A stretch of DNA of 64,000 nt from Candidatus Saccharimonadota bacterium (GCA_017431465.1 JAFRLA010000014.1:1-64000); one strand, 5' to 3'. Positions 43,131 to 53,147 are shown, numbered from the stretch's first letter. The notes: a model not told the origin generated them from the sequence alone. Made by a program: numbers and translations.

Positions 43131-45568
43131 GCCGTAGCCTCCAATCTTCTTTTCTCGTAAAGATATTCAGTATTTATAATATATACATTACCAATATTAT
43201 TATCTAAATCAAAGAATGTCTCCTCATCTTCTTTTGGCTCGCCGAAGGCGTAGGCGATGGATGGGTCGTAGTTTTCGAGGAAGTCGTAATAGTCGATGAG
43301 GGCGATGGTTTCTTCAGCTTCAGATTTAGAAAGCCCAGAGATACGAGCGATATAACCGGCGCGGGAATTATCAAGTGGATTTTCTTCGTAGTAATGATCT
43401 TTGAAGGAGGTAACCGGGTCCTCGCTTCCCTCTTCGCGAGAAACAATGCGATTATCTTCAATATAGCGTTGGTAATACTTCATCTCTTGATCCCAGCGCT
43501 CATTCTTTGTAGAATTGACACACCAGCTGCCGTCGACCCAGCCGGAGCCGCCTTCGGCCTCCACGGAGTTTACGATGTCAACAACGTCACCGATGAACGG
43601 TAAATTGTCTACTACCGAGCCAAAGGAGGTTTCGAGCGCGTTTGCGATATTGGCATCTTGAACGCCAAACGGCGAGTCGCGTTCGGTGCAGAACATAATA
43701 TATTTAGCGAGTTCGGACCCGTCTTTGACTTTCTCTTTGCCGTTGGAGTCCTTTTCGATATTTGGATCGATAACGGAGCGGTAAGTCGCGTCATCTTCAG
43801 TGATATCGATAGTCGAGAGGTCGGTCGTGGTGATTGGATTACAATAAATGTCGCCTTTTGCGCCGATTTCTTCGAGGTTTGGACAGTTTTCACCGAAAGT
43901 AGTCATATAGGTTTCGCCTTCGCCAGTAGCGAGAGTACGAGGGAGAGAGTTTTTGGCGATATTGCTAAAAGTGTTGAGCACGCCAGAAAGTCCGGAACTA
44001 TAGTTCAGAACCATAAATTTGCGTGCTAGAGAGCCAAGGAAAGTATTTTTCGAACTTAAGTCGAATGGGCTGCGATTTTTGCGATCTTCGGCAGCCTCCA
44101 TGGCGATAACTTCTTCGTTGGCGCGATTATAAGCTAGGGCAGCTTCGGCCGAGGATGGTGATTGTCCAGATCCGGAACGACCGACGCGAGTATTGGCGGC
44201 AGAAATGCCGCGGACGACGGTTTCGCCAGCCGGAACCCCGGCTGTTCCTTCGAAGGTGTTAGTAAATAACGCTTTGGCGACATGAGGAATCATAAAGGCG
44301 AGAACGCCAGTAATGGCAATTTCGGCGCCAGCACCAATGACGGTGTCGAGGAGCATTCCTACGGCAGAGCGGATTAGACCTCCGCCAGGCGTGGCTAAAG
44401 CGACCATAGAAACGATGGCGTTAGTGGCGCGAATCATGTTGCAGGTCCGGAAAGTTGCGCCGGTAAAGGCGGCGGCGCCGATGGCTGAACTGAGTAGGCG
44501 TTCCAGCGAGAAATACCCGGCTTTTTTCTGATTCGGCGCGACTCCACCTAAGATTTCACGGTTTCCTTCGGCTTCCAACGGAGCGCCGGTAGTAGTAATT
44601 TCTTCGCCAGTATCAGGGTCGGTAATTGTGGCGGTCTTCGGTTCAGAAAAGAAATTTAAGGTTTCGTTAATCCCAGATTCTGAGCCTTTGCCGTCCATCA
44701 TTTTACTGATAGACTCCATATTATTCATGGAGTAGTTTATAGATGAGTAAAGTTCGTAGCCAGCAACAGCAACGGAGACCATGCTGCCGACTTTTAAGAT
44801 GGCGCAACCGGTATTAGTAACGTTGCCGACCTTGCCGGAAATAGAGGCGATGTAGCTCCTAGCTTTGGCATTAGCAGTGTCGCCGGCGACTTTTTTGGTA
44901 TCAACGTCTTCGCCGGTCGGGACGCGTTCAGTCTTAGTATTGCCATCTTCGTCTGTAACTGTGCGATCCTCAGCTGTATTAACACTAGAGTCGGTTTCGC
45001 CGTCGAAAACAGCTTTCCTAGTTTCGCGATAACTATCGTTATCCGCTTCGACGTCGCCGGTCTCTTTGTAATCCTTAAAAATGTTACGAGAAAGGCCGAG
45101 CCTCTGGTAAATTTTTCCAGCAGTTTTGTCATAAAAACCAGAAGCGCGACCGTATTTTTGTTTGACTTTAAGCTTCCTGGCGCGGAGAACGCTGGAGGCG
45201 TGTTGGGTATCGGTAGCCTCGGTGTAAAGCGCGGAAAGATGCGGACCTAAGAGCGAGTTGGAGCTAAAAATACCGGCGCCAGCGGCGCAGAGAAAGATAG
45301 TTAAGATTAGGGCCGGGATTTTTTTCTTGAATGGTCCGCGTTTTTTGTCGGGCTTTAGTTTTTTAAATTTGCCGCCACTGCCGGAGCCGGTGTAAAGAGA
45401 TTTTGGAGCTGACTCGCGAGTTTTCGCGGAAGCAGTGGATAGCGAGGAGAGACTGGCGGTTTCGCGATTTTTTAATACATCGCGAGCCGATTCGCGATCT
45501 TCGTTGCGCGATACAAAATCTGGCGTGATGCTATCTTCTACTGACCTCTTGTAAGAACTCTTTGCCAT
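43127..45568 (-). CDS. Large T4SS-associated membrane protein, function unknown
   Basis: An 813-residue protein. Ser/Lys/Arg-rich cytoplasmic N-terminus (~1-84), a TM helix (~85-107), a long charged region, Gly/Ala-rich hydrophobic stretches (~250-275, ~360-470) that may span the membrane, and a C-terminal ~300-residue outer region with scattered Cys and acidic residues. No family is recognised from sequence alone; its position between virB4 and the wall hydrolase suggests a structural part of the secretion channel. A TATAAT lies 8 nt before the ATG. Confidence 0.75.
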   Translation of the reverse strand: MAKSSYKRSVEDSITPDFVSRNEDRESARDVLKNRETASLSSLSTASAKTRESAPKSLYTGSGSGGKFKKLKPDKKRGPFKKKIPALILTIFLCAAGAGIFSSNSLLGPHLSALYTEATDTQHASSVLRARKLKVKQKYGRASGFYDKTAGKIYQRLGLSRNIFKDYKETGDVEADNDSYRETRKAVFDGETDSSVNTAEDRTVTDEDGNTKTERVPTGEDVDTKKVAGDTANAKARSYIASISGKVGNVTNTGCAILKVGSMVSVAVAGYELYSSINYSMNNMESISKMMDGKGSESGINETLNFFSEPKTATITDPDTGEEITTTGAPLEAEGNREILGGVAPNQKKAGYFSLERLLSSAIGAAAFTGATFRTCNMIRATNAIVSMVALATPGGGLIRSAVGMLLDTVIGAGAEIAITGVLAFMIPHVAKALFTNTFEGTAGVPAGETVVRGISAANTRVGRSGSGQSPSSAEAALAYNRANEEVIAMEAAEDRKNRSPFDLSSKNTFLGSLARKFMVLNYSSGLSGVLNTFSNIAKNSLPRTLATGEGETYMTTFGENCPNLEEIGAKGDIYCNPITTTDLSTIDITEDDATYRSVIDPNIEKDSNGKEKVKDGSELAKYIMFCTERDSPFGVQDANIANALETSFGSVVDNLPFIGDVVDIVNSVEAEGGSGWVDGSWCVNSTKNERWDQEMKYYQRYIEDNRIVSREEGSEDPVTSFKDHYYEENPLDNSRAGYIARISGLSKSEAEETIALIDYYDFLENYDPSIAYAFGEPKEDEETFFDLDNNIGNVYIINTEYLYEKRRLEATA

Positions 45569-45588
45569 ACAGAGATATTATAACATTT

Positions 45589-47400
45589 TTATTGCTTGTT
45601 GTCAGTAGGGTTGGTAGTAATCAGGTTCTCTTCAGTATCAGAGGCGATGATTTGGATATGGACATGGTTTTGGCCAGCGAAGAAGAGACCTTGCCCAACT
45701 GGGAAGTTAGAAAGACGCTTTTTCTCCTCCTCAGTTAATTTAAAGACATCAGACAAGACATCGACTGCGGCGGAAGACTGCTTTAAAAGTAACTGCATAG
45801 AGGAGTTTGCGACGATGGCGCGGCCCATTTTTGAGCTCATAAAGTCTTCAACATCCTGGGTAATAGTAGTTAGCCCGAGGTAATATTTACGAGCGCGTTT
45901 GGCGAGTGAGAAGAGGAAGTTTGCTGAGTCGTCGTATTTCATAAGTTGCCAGGCCTCATCAACGATTAGCAGGCGTTGTTTTTTCTGAGCGCGAACGACG
46001 TTCCAAATATGGGAAAGTACGATATACATGGCGACCGGGCGAAGCTCATCTTCAAGATCGCGAATGTTAAAGACTACCATTTGGTTGTTAATATCGACGT
46101 TGGATTGTTGCGAGAAGATACCTGCGAAGGTACCAGTCGTATATTTACGAAGACGCTGAGCGAGTTGTGGTCCAGAGCCACCCATATGGAGGAGCGTATC
46201 ATAGAGATTCGCGATGGTCGGCGGAGTGGACTGGTGGGTTAGTGGATCAGAAGTAATACCGGCGCGAGCGTAAGTATCGATCAAAGCCTGGTCGAGATCG
46301 GCCTCTTCGTTAGCGGTCAGGACCTGCTGGACGTTACCGTCTGCAGAAACTTGGTTACCACCGAGCATGAGGCGGAATAGGCCATGCAAGGTAACGAGAT
46401 TGGCGCGCAAGGCGTCGTTGGCATCTTCAGCATCAACGACTTTTGGCAAATCGAATGGGTTAATGCGGACGTCTGAGTTGAGGCTGAGGCGGATATAAGA
46501 GCCGCCGACCGCGTCGGAAAGTTTTTGATATTCATTTTCAGGGTCGATAATAATAATCTCGGAGCCAACCATCATAGAACGCAAAGCCTCGAGTTTAACC
46601 GTGAAGGATTTACCAGCACCAGACTTCGCGAAGACGACCATGTTGGCATTTTCTAGGGAGAAGCGATCGAAAATAACCAGGCCGTTGTTGTGCATATTGA
46701 CGCCGTAAAGGATACCTTTTTCTTGAGTTAAGTCGGCGGAAGTGAATGGGAAAGAAGTGGAGATCGCGCCAGTATTCATATTGCGGCGAATTTGGAGTTG
46801 GTCGGTACACATTGGCATGACCGAGTTCATTCCCTGCTCTTGCTGGGAGCTGGCGACTTTAGAGAAGACCATTTGCTGGCCGAAAATTGTTTCGATTTTC
46901 TTTTGGACGAAGTTTAGTTCATCGAGGCTGTCTGCCCAAAGAGTAACATAAAGGCCGAAGCGGAAAAATTTTTCGACACCGAGTTGGAGTTGGTCGCGAA
47001 GTTCCTCAGCGTCGCCGATAGCGGCTTCAAGTTCTGGGTCGCGAATACGGCCTTTTTCAGAGTTTACAGCGATAGAGGCTTCGAGCTGAGTAACTTTTTT
47101 CTGAAGGTTCTTCATAACAACGGTTGTGTCGACTGGGTAAATATACATAGAGAGGTCAAGTACCTCGTCGATGTTGATCAGAGGTGAAAGCCAGCCGGTA
47201 TAGAGGGAGCGAGGATAGCCATAGACATAAAGAGTGCGACCGTATTTTGTGCCAAGACGGAAATGGTCGGCATGAATTTCGATACTGGAAGGGGAAATTA
47301 GGTCGCGAAGAGTGGTAATACCCTGCTCAAAGGCGCGCTGGATTTCTTGTTCTTCGAGCTGTTGCTGGGTAAGTTGTGGTTGCTTAATTTTCTTGGCCAT
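45589..47400 (-). CDS. virB4: VirB4-family T4SS ATPase
   Basis: A 603-residue ATPase: N-terminal region ~1-230, Walker A FAKSGAGKSFT (~256-266), IIDPENEYQKL, Walker B LLIVDEAWQLM (~479-489), and TQDVEDFMSS in the sensor region. It powers pilin handling and channel assembly at the inner face of the membrane. It overlaps the upstream VirB4-N-like gene by 17 nt. A GGAGAA precedes the ATG. Confidence 0.92.
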   Translation of the reverse strand: MAKKIKQPQLTQQQLEEQEIQRAFEQGITTLRDLISPSSIEIHADHFRLGTKYGRTLYVYGYPRSLYTGWLSPLINIDEVLDLSMYIYPVDTTVVMKNLQKKVTQLEASIAVNSEKGRIRDPELEAAIGDAEELRDQLQLGVEKFFRFGLYVTLWADSLDELNFVQKKIETIFGQQMVFSKVASSQQEQGMNSVMPMCTDQLQIRRNMNTGAISTSFPFTSADLTQEKGILYGVNMHNNGLVIFDRFSLENANMVVFAKSGAGKSFTVKLEALRSMMVGSEIIIIDPENEYQKLSDAVGGSYIRLSLNSDVRINPFDLPKVVDAEDANDALRANLVTLHGLFRLMLGGNQVSADGNVQQVLTANEEADLDQALIDTYARAGITSDPLTHQSTPPTIANLYDTLLHMGGSGPQLAQRLRKYTTGTFAGIFSQQSNVDINNQMVVFNIRDLEDELRPVAMYIVLSHIWNVVRAQKKQRLLIVDEAWQLMKYDDSANFLFSLAKRARKYYLGLTTITQDVEDFMSSKMGRAIVANSSMQLLLKQSSAAVDVLSDVFKLTEEEKKRLSNFPVGQGLFFAGQNHVHIQIIASDTEENLITTNPTDNKQ

Positions 47401-48379
47401 TTTGTGGTTCTCCTTCTCCCTTTCTTACGTAAGTGGTAGCAATCTTGTTGAAATCGACGAGCGGCTCTCGGACGGCAGTATCTGGGTTGTTGAAGTTATA
47501 ATAAAGAGCAGCCAATTCTTTAGTGTTTAAACGGACGGAATGGATACCCATTTGGAATAAGCCGGCGGTAACAGTTTCAACGCGGTTGTTAATTTCGGTA
47601 ATTGCTTTATCATAAGTTGCGCGGTCAATTTTAGTCACTTCAGGAGTTTTATTTTTACTATTGCCAAAGAGCCCTTTAACTTGTTGAATAGCTTTCTCAG
47701 CATCGGCGTTTGGATAATACGGGATAACGATGAAGAAGGATTTGTCCATAATATTTGCTTCTTGGGACAAAACATCAATAAAGTTAATGTAATCGTCCAT
47801 TAAAACGCCGAGAAGCATGTTTTCATTATTACGACGAATATCGGTCAGACGCTGGAGATAAGGGCCGATATCGACGCGCTGGGAGCGGACCAGAATCTGA
47901 GTAGTAAAGTTGAGGGAGTTAATAAAACCTTGATAGGAATATTCAACGCCTTCGCGCTCGCCTTCGGACATAAGGTCGAAGTTGATGGATTGGCAAGCGA
48001 TAACAGCGCGGAAGGACCCGTCTTTCATAATTACAAGACCGTCGCGAAGTTCGGAAATCAAGAGCGTGGACTGGGTACTAGTCGGGAGGTCTGGAGTAAT
48101 ATTTTGGGGGACTTTTGGAGTCGGTTGCTCAGCGACAGGAGGTTGGCCTGGGATAGGTTGTGGGGCCGGCGTAGGCTGCGGGGCCGGTGCTGCTGGGATT
48201 GGTGTTGGAGCAGGAGCCGGTTGTGGTGCAGGTTGTGGTGTTGGGGCTGGTGTTGGAGTTGGAGTTGGAGTTGGAGTTGGCTGCGGTACAGGCTGCGGCG
48301 CGATTGGAGCAGGTGCCGGTCGTGGCGGCATCTGTGGTTGGGATAATGGCTGTTGTGGTAATGGCTGTTGTGGGTTCAT
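47384..48379 (-). CDS. VirB4 N-terminal-like protein with Pro-rich leader
   Basis: A 331-residue protein. Residues 1-90 are a Pro/Ala/Thr/Gln-rich low-complexity segment with PT repeats. Residues ~105-330 resemble the N-terminal domain of VirB4/TraC ATPases (LLISELRDGLVIMKDGSFRAVIACQSINFD ... is the style of that domain) and lack a P-loop. With the next gene it may rebuild a complete VirB4. GGAG lies 6 nt before the ATG. Confidence 0.78.
   Translation of the reverse strand: MNPQQPLPQQPLSQPQMPPRPAPAPIAPQPVPQPTPTPTPTPTPAPTPQPAPQPAPAPTPIPAAPAPQPTPAPQPIPGQPPVAEQPTPKVPQNITPDLPTSTQSTLLISELRDGLVIMKDGSFRAVIACQSINFDLMSEGEREGVEYSYQGFINSLNFTTQILVRSQRVDIGPYLQRLTDIRRNNENMLLGVLMDDYINFIDVLSQEANIMDKSFFIVIPYYPNADAEKAIQQVKGLFGNSKNKTPEVTKIDRATYDKAITEINNRVETVTAGLFQMGIHSVRLNTKELAALYYNFNNPDTAVREPLVDFNKIATTYVRKGEGEPQNGQEN
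48252..48280. repeat. Tandem GTTGGA hexamer array
   Basis: Nearly five consecutive GTTGGA units encode the Pro-Thr repeats of the Pro-rich leader (read on the minus strand). Because the unit is 6 bp, slippage would change linker length without shifting the frame. Confidence 0.85.
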
Positions 48380-48389
48380 AATTTACTCC

Positions 48390-49277
48390 TTAATGTAGTG
48401 ATACAAAAACTTCCTTCTCTTTTTCGGCTTTCTTTTCGATGCGGTTGGCTTCTTTGGCGATGGTCTCGACGGAGAAATCTTTATTATGGGCGAGGGCGTC
48501 CATTTTAGCCTTGGTTTCCGGAGATTTTATGCTTTGGTTTTCAAGACCGTTCGGACGGACGACGACAGAAGACTTTAAAGGATCGACGTAGCCTAGTGGC
48601 TTAGCGGCGGCGGTGGCGGTGTCAAGTTGTGAAGCGGCGACGCCGGCATAGGAATCGACAGTGGCTGGTTGGGCTGTCAAGGCTTGGTCGGCATTGTTAA
48701 TTGCGGTGCGCATTTGCTCAACAATAGCGGCGCGACGGGCGTTTTGCTCGCGGTTAATCATGGAATTTAGATTGGCCGAAGAATAATTATCGAACATATC
48801 CGGAGTATCAGCATTGTTGGCGATAAACTCGGCGTTTAGCGGAGTGTTAATGTTGTCACGGATAGCGTAGCCTTCAGTGTCGATGACATTAGCGAGAAAG
48901 GATAGACGAGTACTGGCCTCTTCACCGGTAATGTCGCGCTTTCTAGGATTTTCTACTTTTTTTGGAGCGGTAATCATGATAGTGCTTTCACGCTGGCCAG
49001 GATTCCAGAGACGTTTTTTGGGTTTTAGATGATAAGACACGATAGCGGCAAGATAAGTTTCCATTGGTTGATCTTTTTTTAGCGGTAGAGCGAGGATAGC
49101 AAAAAAGATAGCGACTGGCGCGGGGATGAGAATCAGCAGAGGAAAAATTTGAAACAATGCTATTGCCAGCGCGATAGCCCCACCCGTTACCATAAGGTAA
49201 ATAAACTGCCTAAAGGTAAATGGGCCGAGTAATTTGTCATCTGCCTCAACGTCTTGAGGGACTTTATACTGAGCCAT
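48390..49277 (-). CDS. PrgI-family T4SS membrane protein (VirB3-like)
   Basis: A 295-residue protein. The first ~95 residues are PrgI-like: MAQYKVPQDVEADDKLLGPF, two adjacent TM helices (~29-65), and the LPLKKDQPMETYL segment, then LKPKKRLWNPG. The C-terminal ~190 residues are soluble and Ala/Asn-rich, an extension beyond the usual short PrgI. It anchors VirB4 at the membrane in other systems and precedes the VirB4 genes here. Confidence 0.85.
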   Translation of the reverse strand: MAQYKVPQDVEADDKLLGPFTFRQFIYLMVTGGAIALAIALFQIFPLLILIPAPVAIFFAILALPLKKDQPMETYLAAIVSYHLKPKKRLWNPGQRESTIMITAPKKVENPRKRDITGEEASTRLSFLANVIDTEGYAIRDNINTPLNAEFIANNADTPDMFDNYSSANLNSMINREQNARRAAIVEQMRTAINNADQALTAQPATVDSYAGVAASQLDTATAAAKPLGYVDPLKSSVVVRPNGLENQSIKSPETKAKMDALAHNKDFSVETIAKEANRIEKKAEKEKEVFVSLH

Positions 49278-49322
49278 TACAATATAATTTTACCATAAGT
49301 GGCTAGGTTTTCGCAAGAGATT

Positions 49323-52265
49323 TTAAGGGTTTTTTGGACCCGGGGTCTTAAAGCCGAAAGCTTTGATGACAGAGTTCTTAATACCGTTGGCGGTACCGAG
49401 CGTAATGGCATTTTGAGTAGCGGCAAAGGTGTCTGGTTTGATAGCTTTGCGCATATCTTCGAAGACCTTTTCGGATGGGGCAAAGTTGCCGTTTGCATCA
49501 TAGACGCTTTCGCCGCGTTCAAAGGCGAATGTTGCCGCAACTGCGTGGAAGGCGTTAGTCTTCATGCTGATAAGGTCGTTTGCGGTAAGGGCTCCAAGGT
49601 ATTCTTGAGCCATCTTAACGTTGCCGACGGTGTCTTTGTTGCCGTTCTCATCTCGGTCAGTCCAGCGACCATCGCGATAATGGAGGTTGGTCATAAATTT
49701 CAAGGTGTTGAGGATTTGCTCGCCGTCGGTTTCCATACCAGGCAAGGCAGAAACAACCTGTGGCAAGAAGCCTTTCAGGGTTTCATCGCGGGCGGCTTGG
49801 TATTCTGCTGGGTCAGGATAGTAATTTTTCAGCAAGCCTTCGATGACACTAAAGCTGGTACGATCAATGTTCCGGATACTGGTACCTTTAAGGAGTTCTT
49901 TAAGCATGGTCTTGCCATGTTTCCCGCCATTTAAGTCTTTACCGGTAATGTATTCTTGCATAGTGTAGTATTTAGCCAGGTCGCCAGCGTCACGCTTGCC
50001 GATAGTTTGCTGCCAGGTTTGCATATTAATAGCTTTACCGAGGCGCCCAAGAGCCGGGGCGGCGTCCTTCATGCTCATGAGGTTACTAGCAAGAACATTG
50101 GCGAAGTCACTACCAAGTTCGACATATTGGTCGTTGGCAAGATCGGTAAAGTCAATACTGTTGCCTTCGTCGTCAAAGAAAGCGGAGTGGTCCATATAGG
50201 CGGTGAGGTATTGCGAGATTTTATCGTAATCGCCACGGAAGGCCAAAGTGTTTTGGGCGGCGGTGATACCGTCGATGTTGCCGGCACGAAGCATTTCTTT
50301 GTAGTTTCTAAGAACTTCTTTGGTGACCATTTTGGAGTAGTAAGTGCCGTAATTTTCAGTAGAGATTTTGCGCTCCTTTTCATAGGCAGTGTAAGCATCG
50401 GCGACTACGGAAGCAGTGGCGTTGTCGCGGACGGCGGCGTCTTCGCTAAAGATGTCATAACCAGCACCGCCCTCGACCAAGCGTTTGTAGGCCTTAGCAT
50501 CCTTGAGCGAGCCATCTTCTTCGTTACGCTCAGCTGCTTTACGCACTTGCTCAAAGTAGAAGCGTTCATCGGCGCGAGCGTTACGGCGGGCGGCAGAAGT
50601 TTCGGTACGGAAATCGATATAGTTTTGACCTTGCTGGTTAGCTCGACGACTGAGATCGAGATCGTTAATTCGATTGCTCTTCATGTAGTCGCCAAGAGCG
50701 TTCAAAGCGTTATCAGAAGCAAGGTGGGCAGCGTCGCTACGGAGCTTGGCCTGCTTGTTAGCGTAAATATCGCGCATATAATGATTTGGTTCGACCCTTG
50801 AGGAGTAGATTGGCGCGCCGTTTTCGCGGTAGCCGATGATGCGTTTACCCACGGCGCGAGCATCAAGATGCTCGTTTAACAGAGACTGGGCAGTTTCTTG
50901 GTTTTTGGCGGTACTGGCTTCGCGGACTGCTTTGCGGCGAGCGAGTGCGGCGCGGACGTTGGCCGCAGCGCTTTTGCTCTTTCCTTCTAGAGCGAGGCGT
51001 TGGGCACGGGCTTGATGCTGGGCACGATTGCCGGCTGACCAGTTTTTGGCGGCGGCGGTAGGCTTAGCGGCGAGGCCGCTGAGTTTGTTGCTGACGGTGC
51101 CGAGTACGGTGCCGGACATTTTCATCAGAGAGACCGAGAGGAAAAGCGGGACGACTTGGACGGCCATGCCAAGAATAGTCCAGAAAGTGTTGCCGTTGGC
51201 TGAGGTAATAAGCGCCATACCGGCAAGTTGGGCGGCGCCAAAGAGGAGGCTGAACATTGGGTAAAAAATGAGCATGGAGAAGAGAATATCTTTCCACTTT
51301 TTGAACCATTTTTCGGTGTTTGGTAAGAGGTAGGCGACAAAAGCGAGCGGGGCGATCATGACGAGCATGAAGACGACGGCTTGGCGCAAGGCGATGGTTA
51401 CGAGGCCGGTGAAGACGGCGAGGAGCGCGGCGATGACTGCGCCGATAAGCATCCAGAGGAAGGCGCCGAGCCCGCCAGTGGCGCCGATGGCTAAGCCGGC
51501 GACGGCGCCGCCGGTAAGCAGACCACCAACGAGATCGGTCCAACTGATGCCGCCAGAGATGTTGGCGTTAGCCATTGCACTCTCTTGGACATTAGTGAAG
51601 AAGCCCTTAATAGAGACACCGAGAATGTTGGAGGCGTCAACGGCGAGGGCGCAGATAATGAAGGAGAGGTTGACTAAGACGGCGGTGATAATTAGACGCG
51701 GGAGAACTTTTTTGATGCCGTAGTTAGTGATACCGATGCCGGTTAGTTGAGACCAGATGACCACGAGCAATAAAATGACAAAAATGATGTTAGTGATGTC
51801 GCGGGCATATTGCCAAACGGTGTAAATTGGCGAGTCGTTGCTGGCGGTTAGAGGTTGGATAGTGAGAATACCTTCGATGATGCCGTAGATGGAGTCAATA
51901 GCTTTAGCAAAAACACCGGTAGTCGGACAGACGAGCCAGCCAATGCCTTCAACCTGGTCGTAACAGGTGTTTTCGTCTTTTTCGGTATTTTCGGCGGTTT
52001 TGGTATTTTCCGTACTCTCGGTACCCCCAGCGGCGTTTTCTTCTTGACTTTTTTCTTCTTCAGTGTTCTCGTTTTTGGCTTTTTTAGTCTTTTTGGTGCT
52101 TTTTTCGGTCTTTTCTTCGTCAGTTTTAACCTCTGTTTCGCTTGTGCTTTGTTTTTCAGGCTCAGCATGGACGGATGCAGCAGGGGTGAGGATATTTGCG
52201 AGTACAAGAATCAGCCCCACAACAGGGAGAACCAGCCATTTCTGGAGTCTAGATTTTAGCTTCAT
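49323..52265 (-). CDS. VirB6/TrbL-like polytopic T4SS protein with large soluble C-terminus
   Basis: A 980-residue protein. Signal-like helix (~10-33), a Lys/Glu/Thr-rich low-complexity region (~35-98), then about six to seven TM helices (~120-400), including GGLLTGGAVAGLAIGATGG and QAVVFMLVMIAPLAFVAYLLP, the VirB6/TrbL core. Residues ~405-980 are hydrophilic and helical (Ala/Arg/Asn-rich). VirB6 forms the inner-membrane channel; the very large soluble domain is unusual. A TATAAT lies ~27 nt upstream of the ATG. Confidence 0.83.
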   Translation of the reverse strand: MKLKSRLQKWLVLPVVGLILVLANILTPAASVHAEPEKQSTSETEVKTDEEKTEKSTKKTKKAKNENTEEEKSQEENAAGGTESTENTKTAENTEKDENTCYDQVEGIGWLVCPTTGVFAKAIDSIYGIIEGILTIQPLTASNDSPIYTVWQYARDITNIIFVILLLVVIWSQLTGIGITNYGIKKVLPRLIITAVLVNLSFIICALAVDASNILGVSIKGFFTNVQESAMANANISGGISWTDLVGGLLTGGAVAGLAIGATGGLGAFLWMLIGAVIAALLAVFTGLVTIALRQAVVFMLVMIAPLAFVAYLLPNTEKWFKKWKDILFSMLIFYPMFSLLFGAAQLAGMALITSANGNTFWTILGMAVQVVPLFLSVSLMKMSGTVLGTVSNKLSGLAAKPTAAAKNWSAGNRAQHQARAQRLALEGKSKSAAANVRAALARRKAVREASTAKNQETAQSLLNEHLDARAVGKRIIGYRENGAPIYSSRVEPNHYMRDIYANKQAKLRSDAAHLASDNALNALGDYMKSNRINDLDLSRRANQQGQNYIDFRTETSAARRNARADERFYFEQVRKAAERNEEDGSLKDAKAYKRLVEGGAGYDIFSEDAAVRDNATASVVADAYTAYEKERKISTENYGTYYSKMVTKEVLRNYKEMLRAGNIDGITAAQNTLAFRGDYDKISQYLTAYMDHSAFFDDEGNSIDFTDLANDQYVELGSDFANVLASNLMSMKDAAPALGRLGKAINMQTWQQTIGKRDAGDLAKYYTMQEYITGKDLNGGKHGKTMLKELLKGTSIRNIDRTSFSVIEGLLKNYYPDPAEYQAARDETLKGFLPQVVSALPGMETDGEQILNTLKFMTNLHYRDGRWTDRDENGNKDTVGNVKMAQEYLGALTANDLISMKTNAFHAVAATFAFERGESVYDANGNFAPSEKVFEDMRKAIKPDTFAATQNAITLGTANGIKNSVIKAFGFKTPGPKNP

Positions 52266-52377
52266 AACACCAAATCACTATTTACCCTTTAATTATAGCA
52301 CACTTAAGCTTAAAAGTCAAGAGGTAGGGCACTTGATTTCTTGCGTGGTTTTTTGGCGTGTGATAGAATAAAGATAT

Positions 52378-52833
52378 ATGAAACGAATTTTAGTCTTTTT
52401 GGCAACGATTTTGGCGAGTTTTTCCCTGTTTACGGCGGCGATTGCGCCGGCGGAAGTAAGGGCGGCGGAAAGCGCCAATTCTGATAGTAACGAGGAGTGC
52501 GATAAGGGGTTTTTGGGGTTTGCGCCTTGGTACCGAGGGTTGACTGAGAAGAAGAATGGAAGATGCGAGGTTAAAAGTCCGAAAAACAGCGACGAGATTC
52601 CCACGTTTGTGATTAAGATAATCTTGAATATTTTGGCGGATCTTTCCCTGGCGGTGGGGTACTTATCGCTCGGGTTTATTATCTATGGTGGGTATCTGTA
52701 TATCATGTCGAGCGGCGATCCAGGTAAGGCGGCTAAGGGTAAGAAGACTCTGATGGCGGCGGTGATTGGGACGGCGATTGCGATGTTGGCTAGTGTGATT
52801 ATGAATCTAATCGTAGGAGCTCTGACGAGCTAG
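52378..52833 (+). CDS. T4SS pilin-like protein 1 (VirB2/TrbC type)
   Basis: A 151-residue protein: signal peptide (~1-30, ending VRAAES), a Cys-containing outer segment, and two hydrophobic helices joined by the family loop IIYGGYLYIMSSGDPGKAAKGKKT. It is the first and longest-leadered of the pilin-like proteins here. A TAGAAT lies 8 nt before the ATG. It is divergent from the VirB6-like gene. Confidence 0.83.
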   Translation: MKRILVFLATILASFSLFTAAIAPAEVRAAESANSDSNEECDKGFLGFAPWYRGLTEKKNGRCEVKSPKNSDEIPTFVIKIILNILADLSLAVGYLSLGFIIYGGYLYIMSSGDPGKAAKGKKTLMAAVIGTAIAMLASVIMNLIVGALTS

Positions 52834-52844
52834 GAAGGAGAAAG

Positions 52845-53147
52845 ATGAATTTTTTTGCCGCGGCGAGCGAGGAAGGCGTACGAGAAGCAATTGATAAGTT
52901 GCCGAACCACGATTTTGGACAAGCAAATGTTACGAATATTTTGAACACAGTTTATGCGTTTGTGGGGATTGTGGCGGTGGCGTTTATTATCTACGGGGGG
53001 ATTCAGTATATGACAGCGAATGGCGACTCGGGTAAGCTGACCAAGGCGAAAAATACGATTGCTTTTGCGGTAGTCGGGCTGATTATTGTACTGCTTGCGG
53101 CGGCGATTACTTTCTTTGTGACTCAAGCGATAACGGAGGCGAAATGA
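52845..53147 (+). CDS. T4SS pilin-like protein 2
   Basis: A 100-residue protein with no obvious cleaved signal. Two hydrophobic helices surround the loop IIYGGIQYMTANGDSGKLTKAKNT. AAGGAG lies 6 nt before the ATG; it starts 11 nt after pilin 1 and overlaps pilin 3 by 4 nt, so all three are co-translated. Confidence 0.83.
   Translation: MNFFAAASEEGVREAIDKLPNHDFGQANVTNILNTVYAFVGIVAVAFIIYGGIQYMTANGDSGKLTKAKNTIAFAVVGLIIVLLAAAITFFVTQAITEAK

Noticed and set aside
49956-50801. 281-residue plus-strand frame inside the VirB6-like gene
   Set aside because: Lies wholly antisense to a protein with consistent helical composition; its own composition (Val/Phe/Ser-rich, no domain) is that of a shadow frame. 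Similar long shadows at 49299-49934, 43658-44029 and 58267-58788 are rejected for the same reason.
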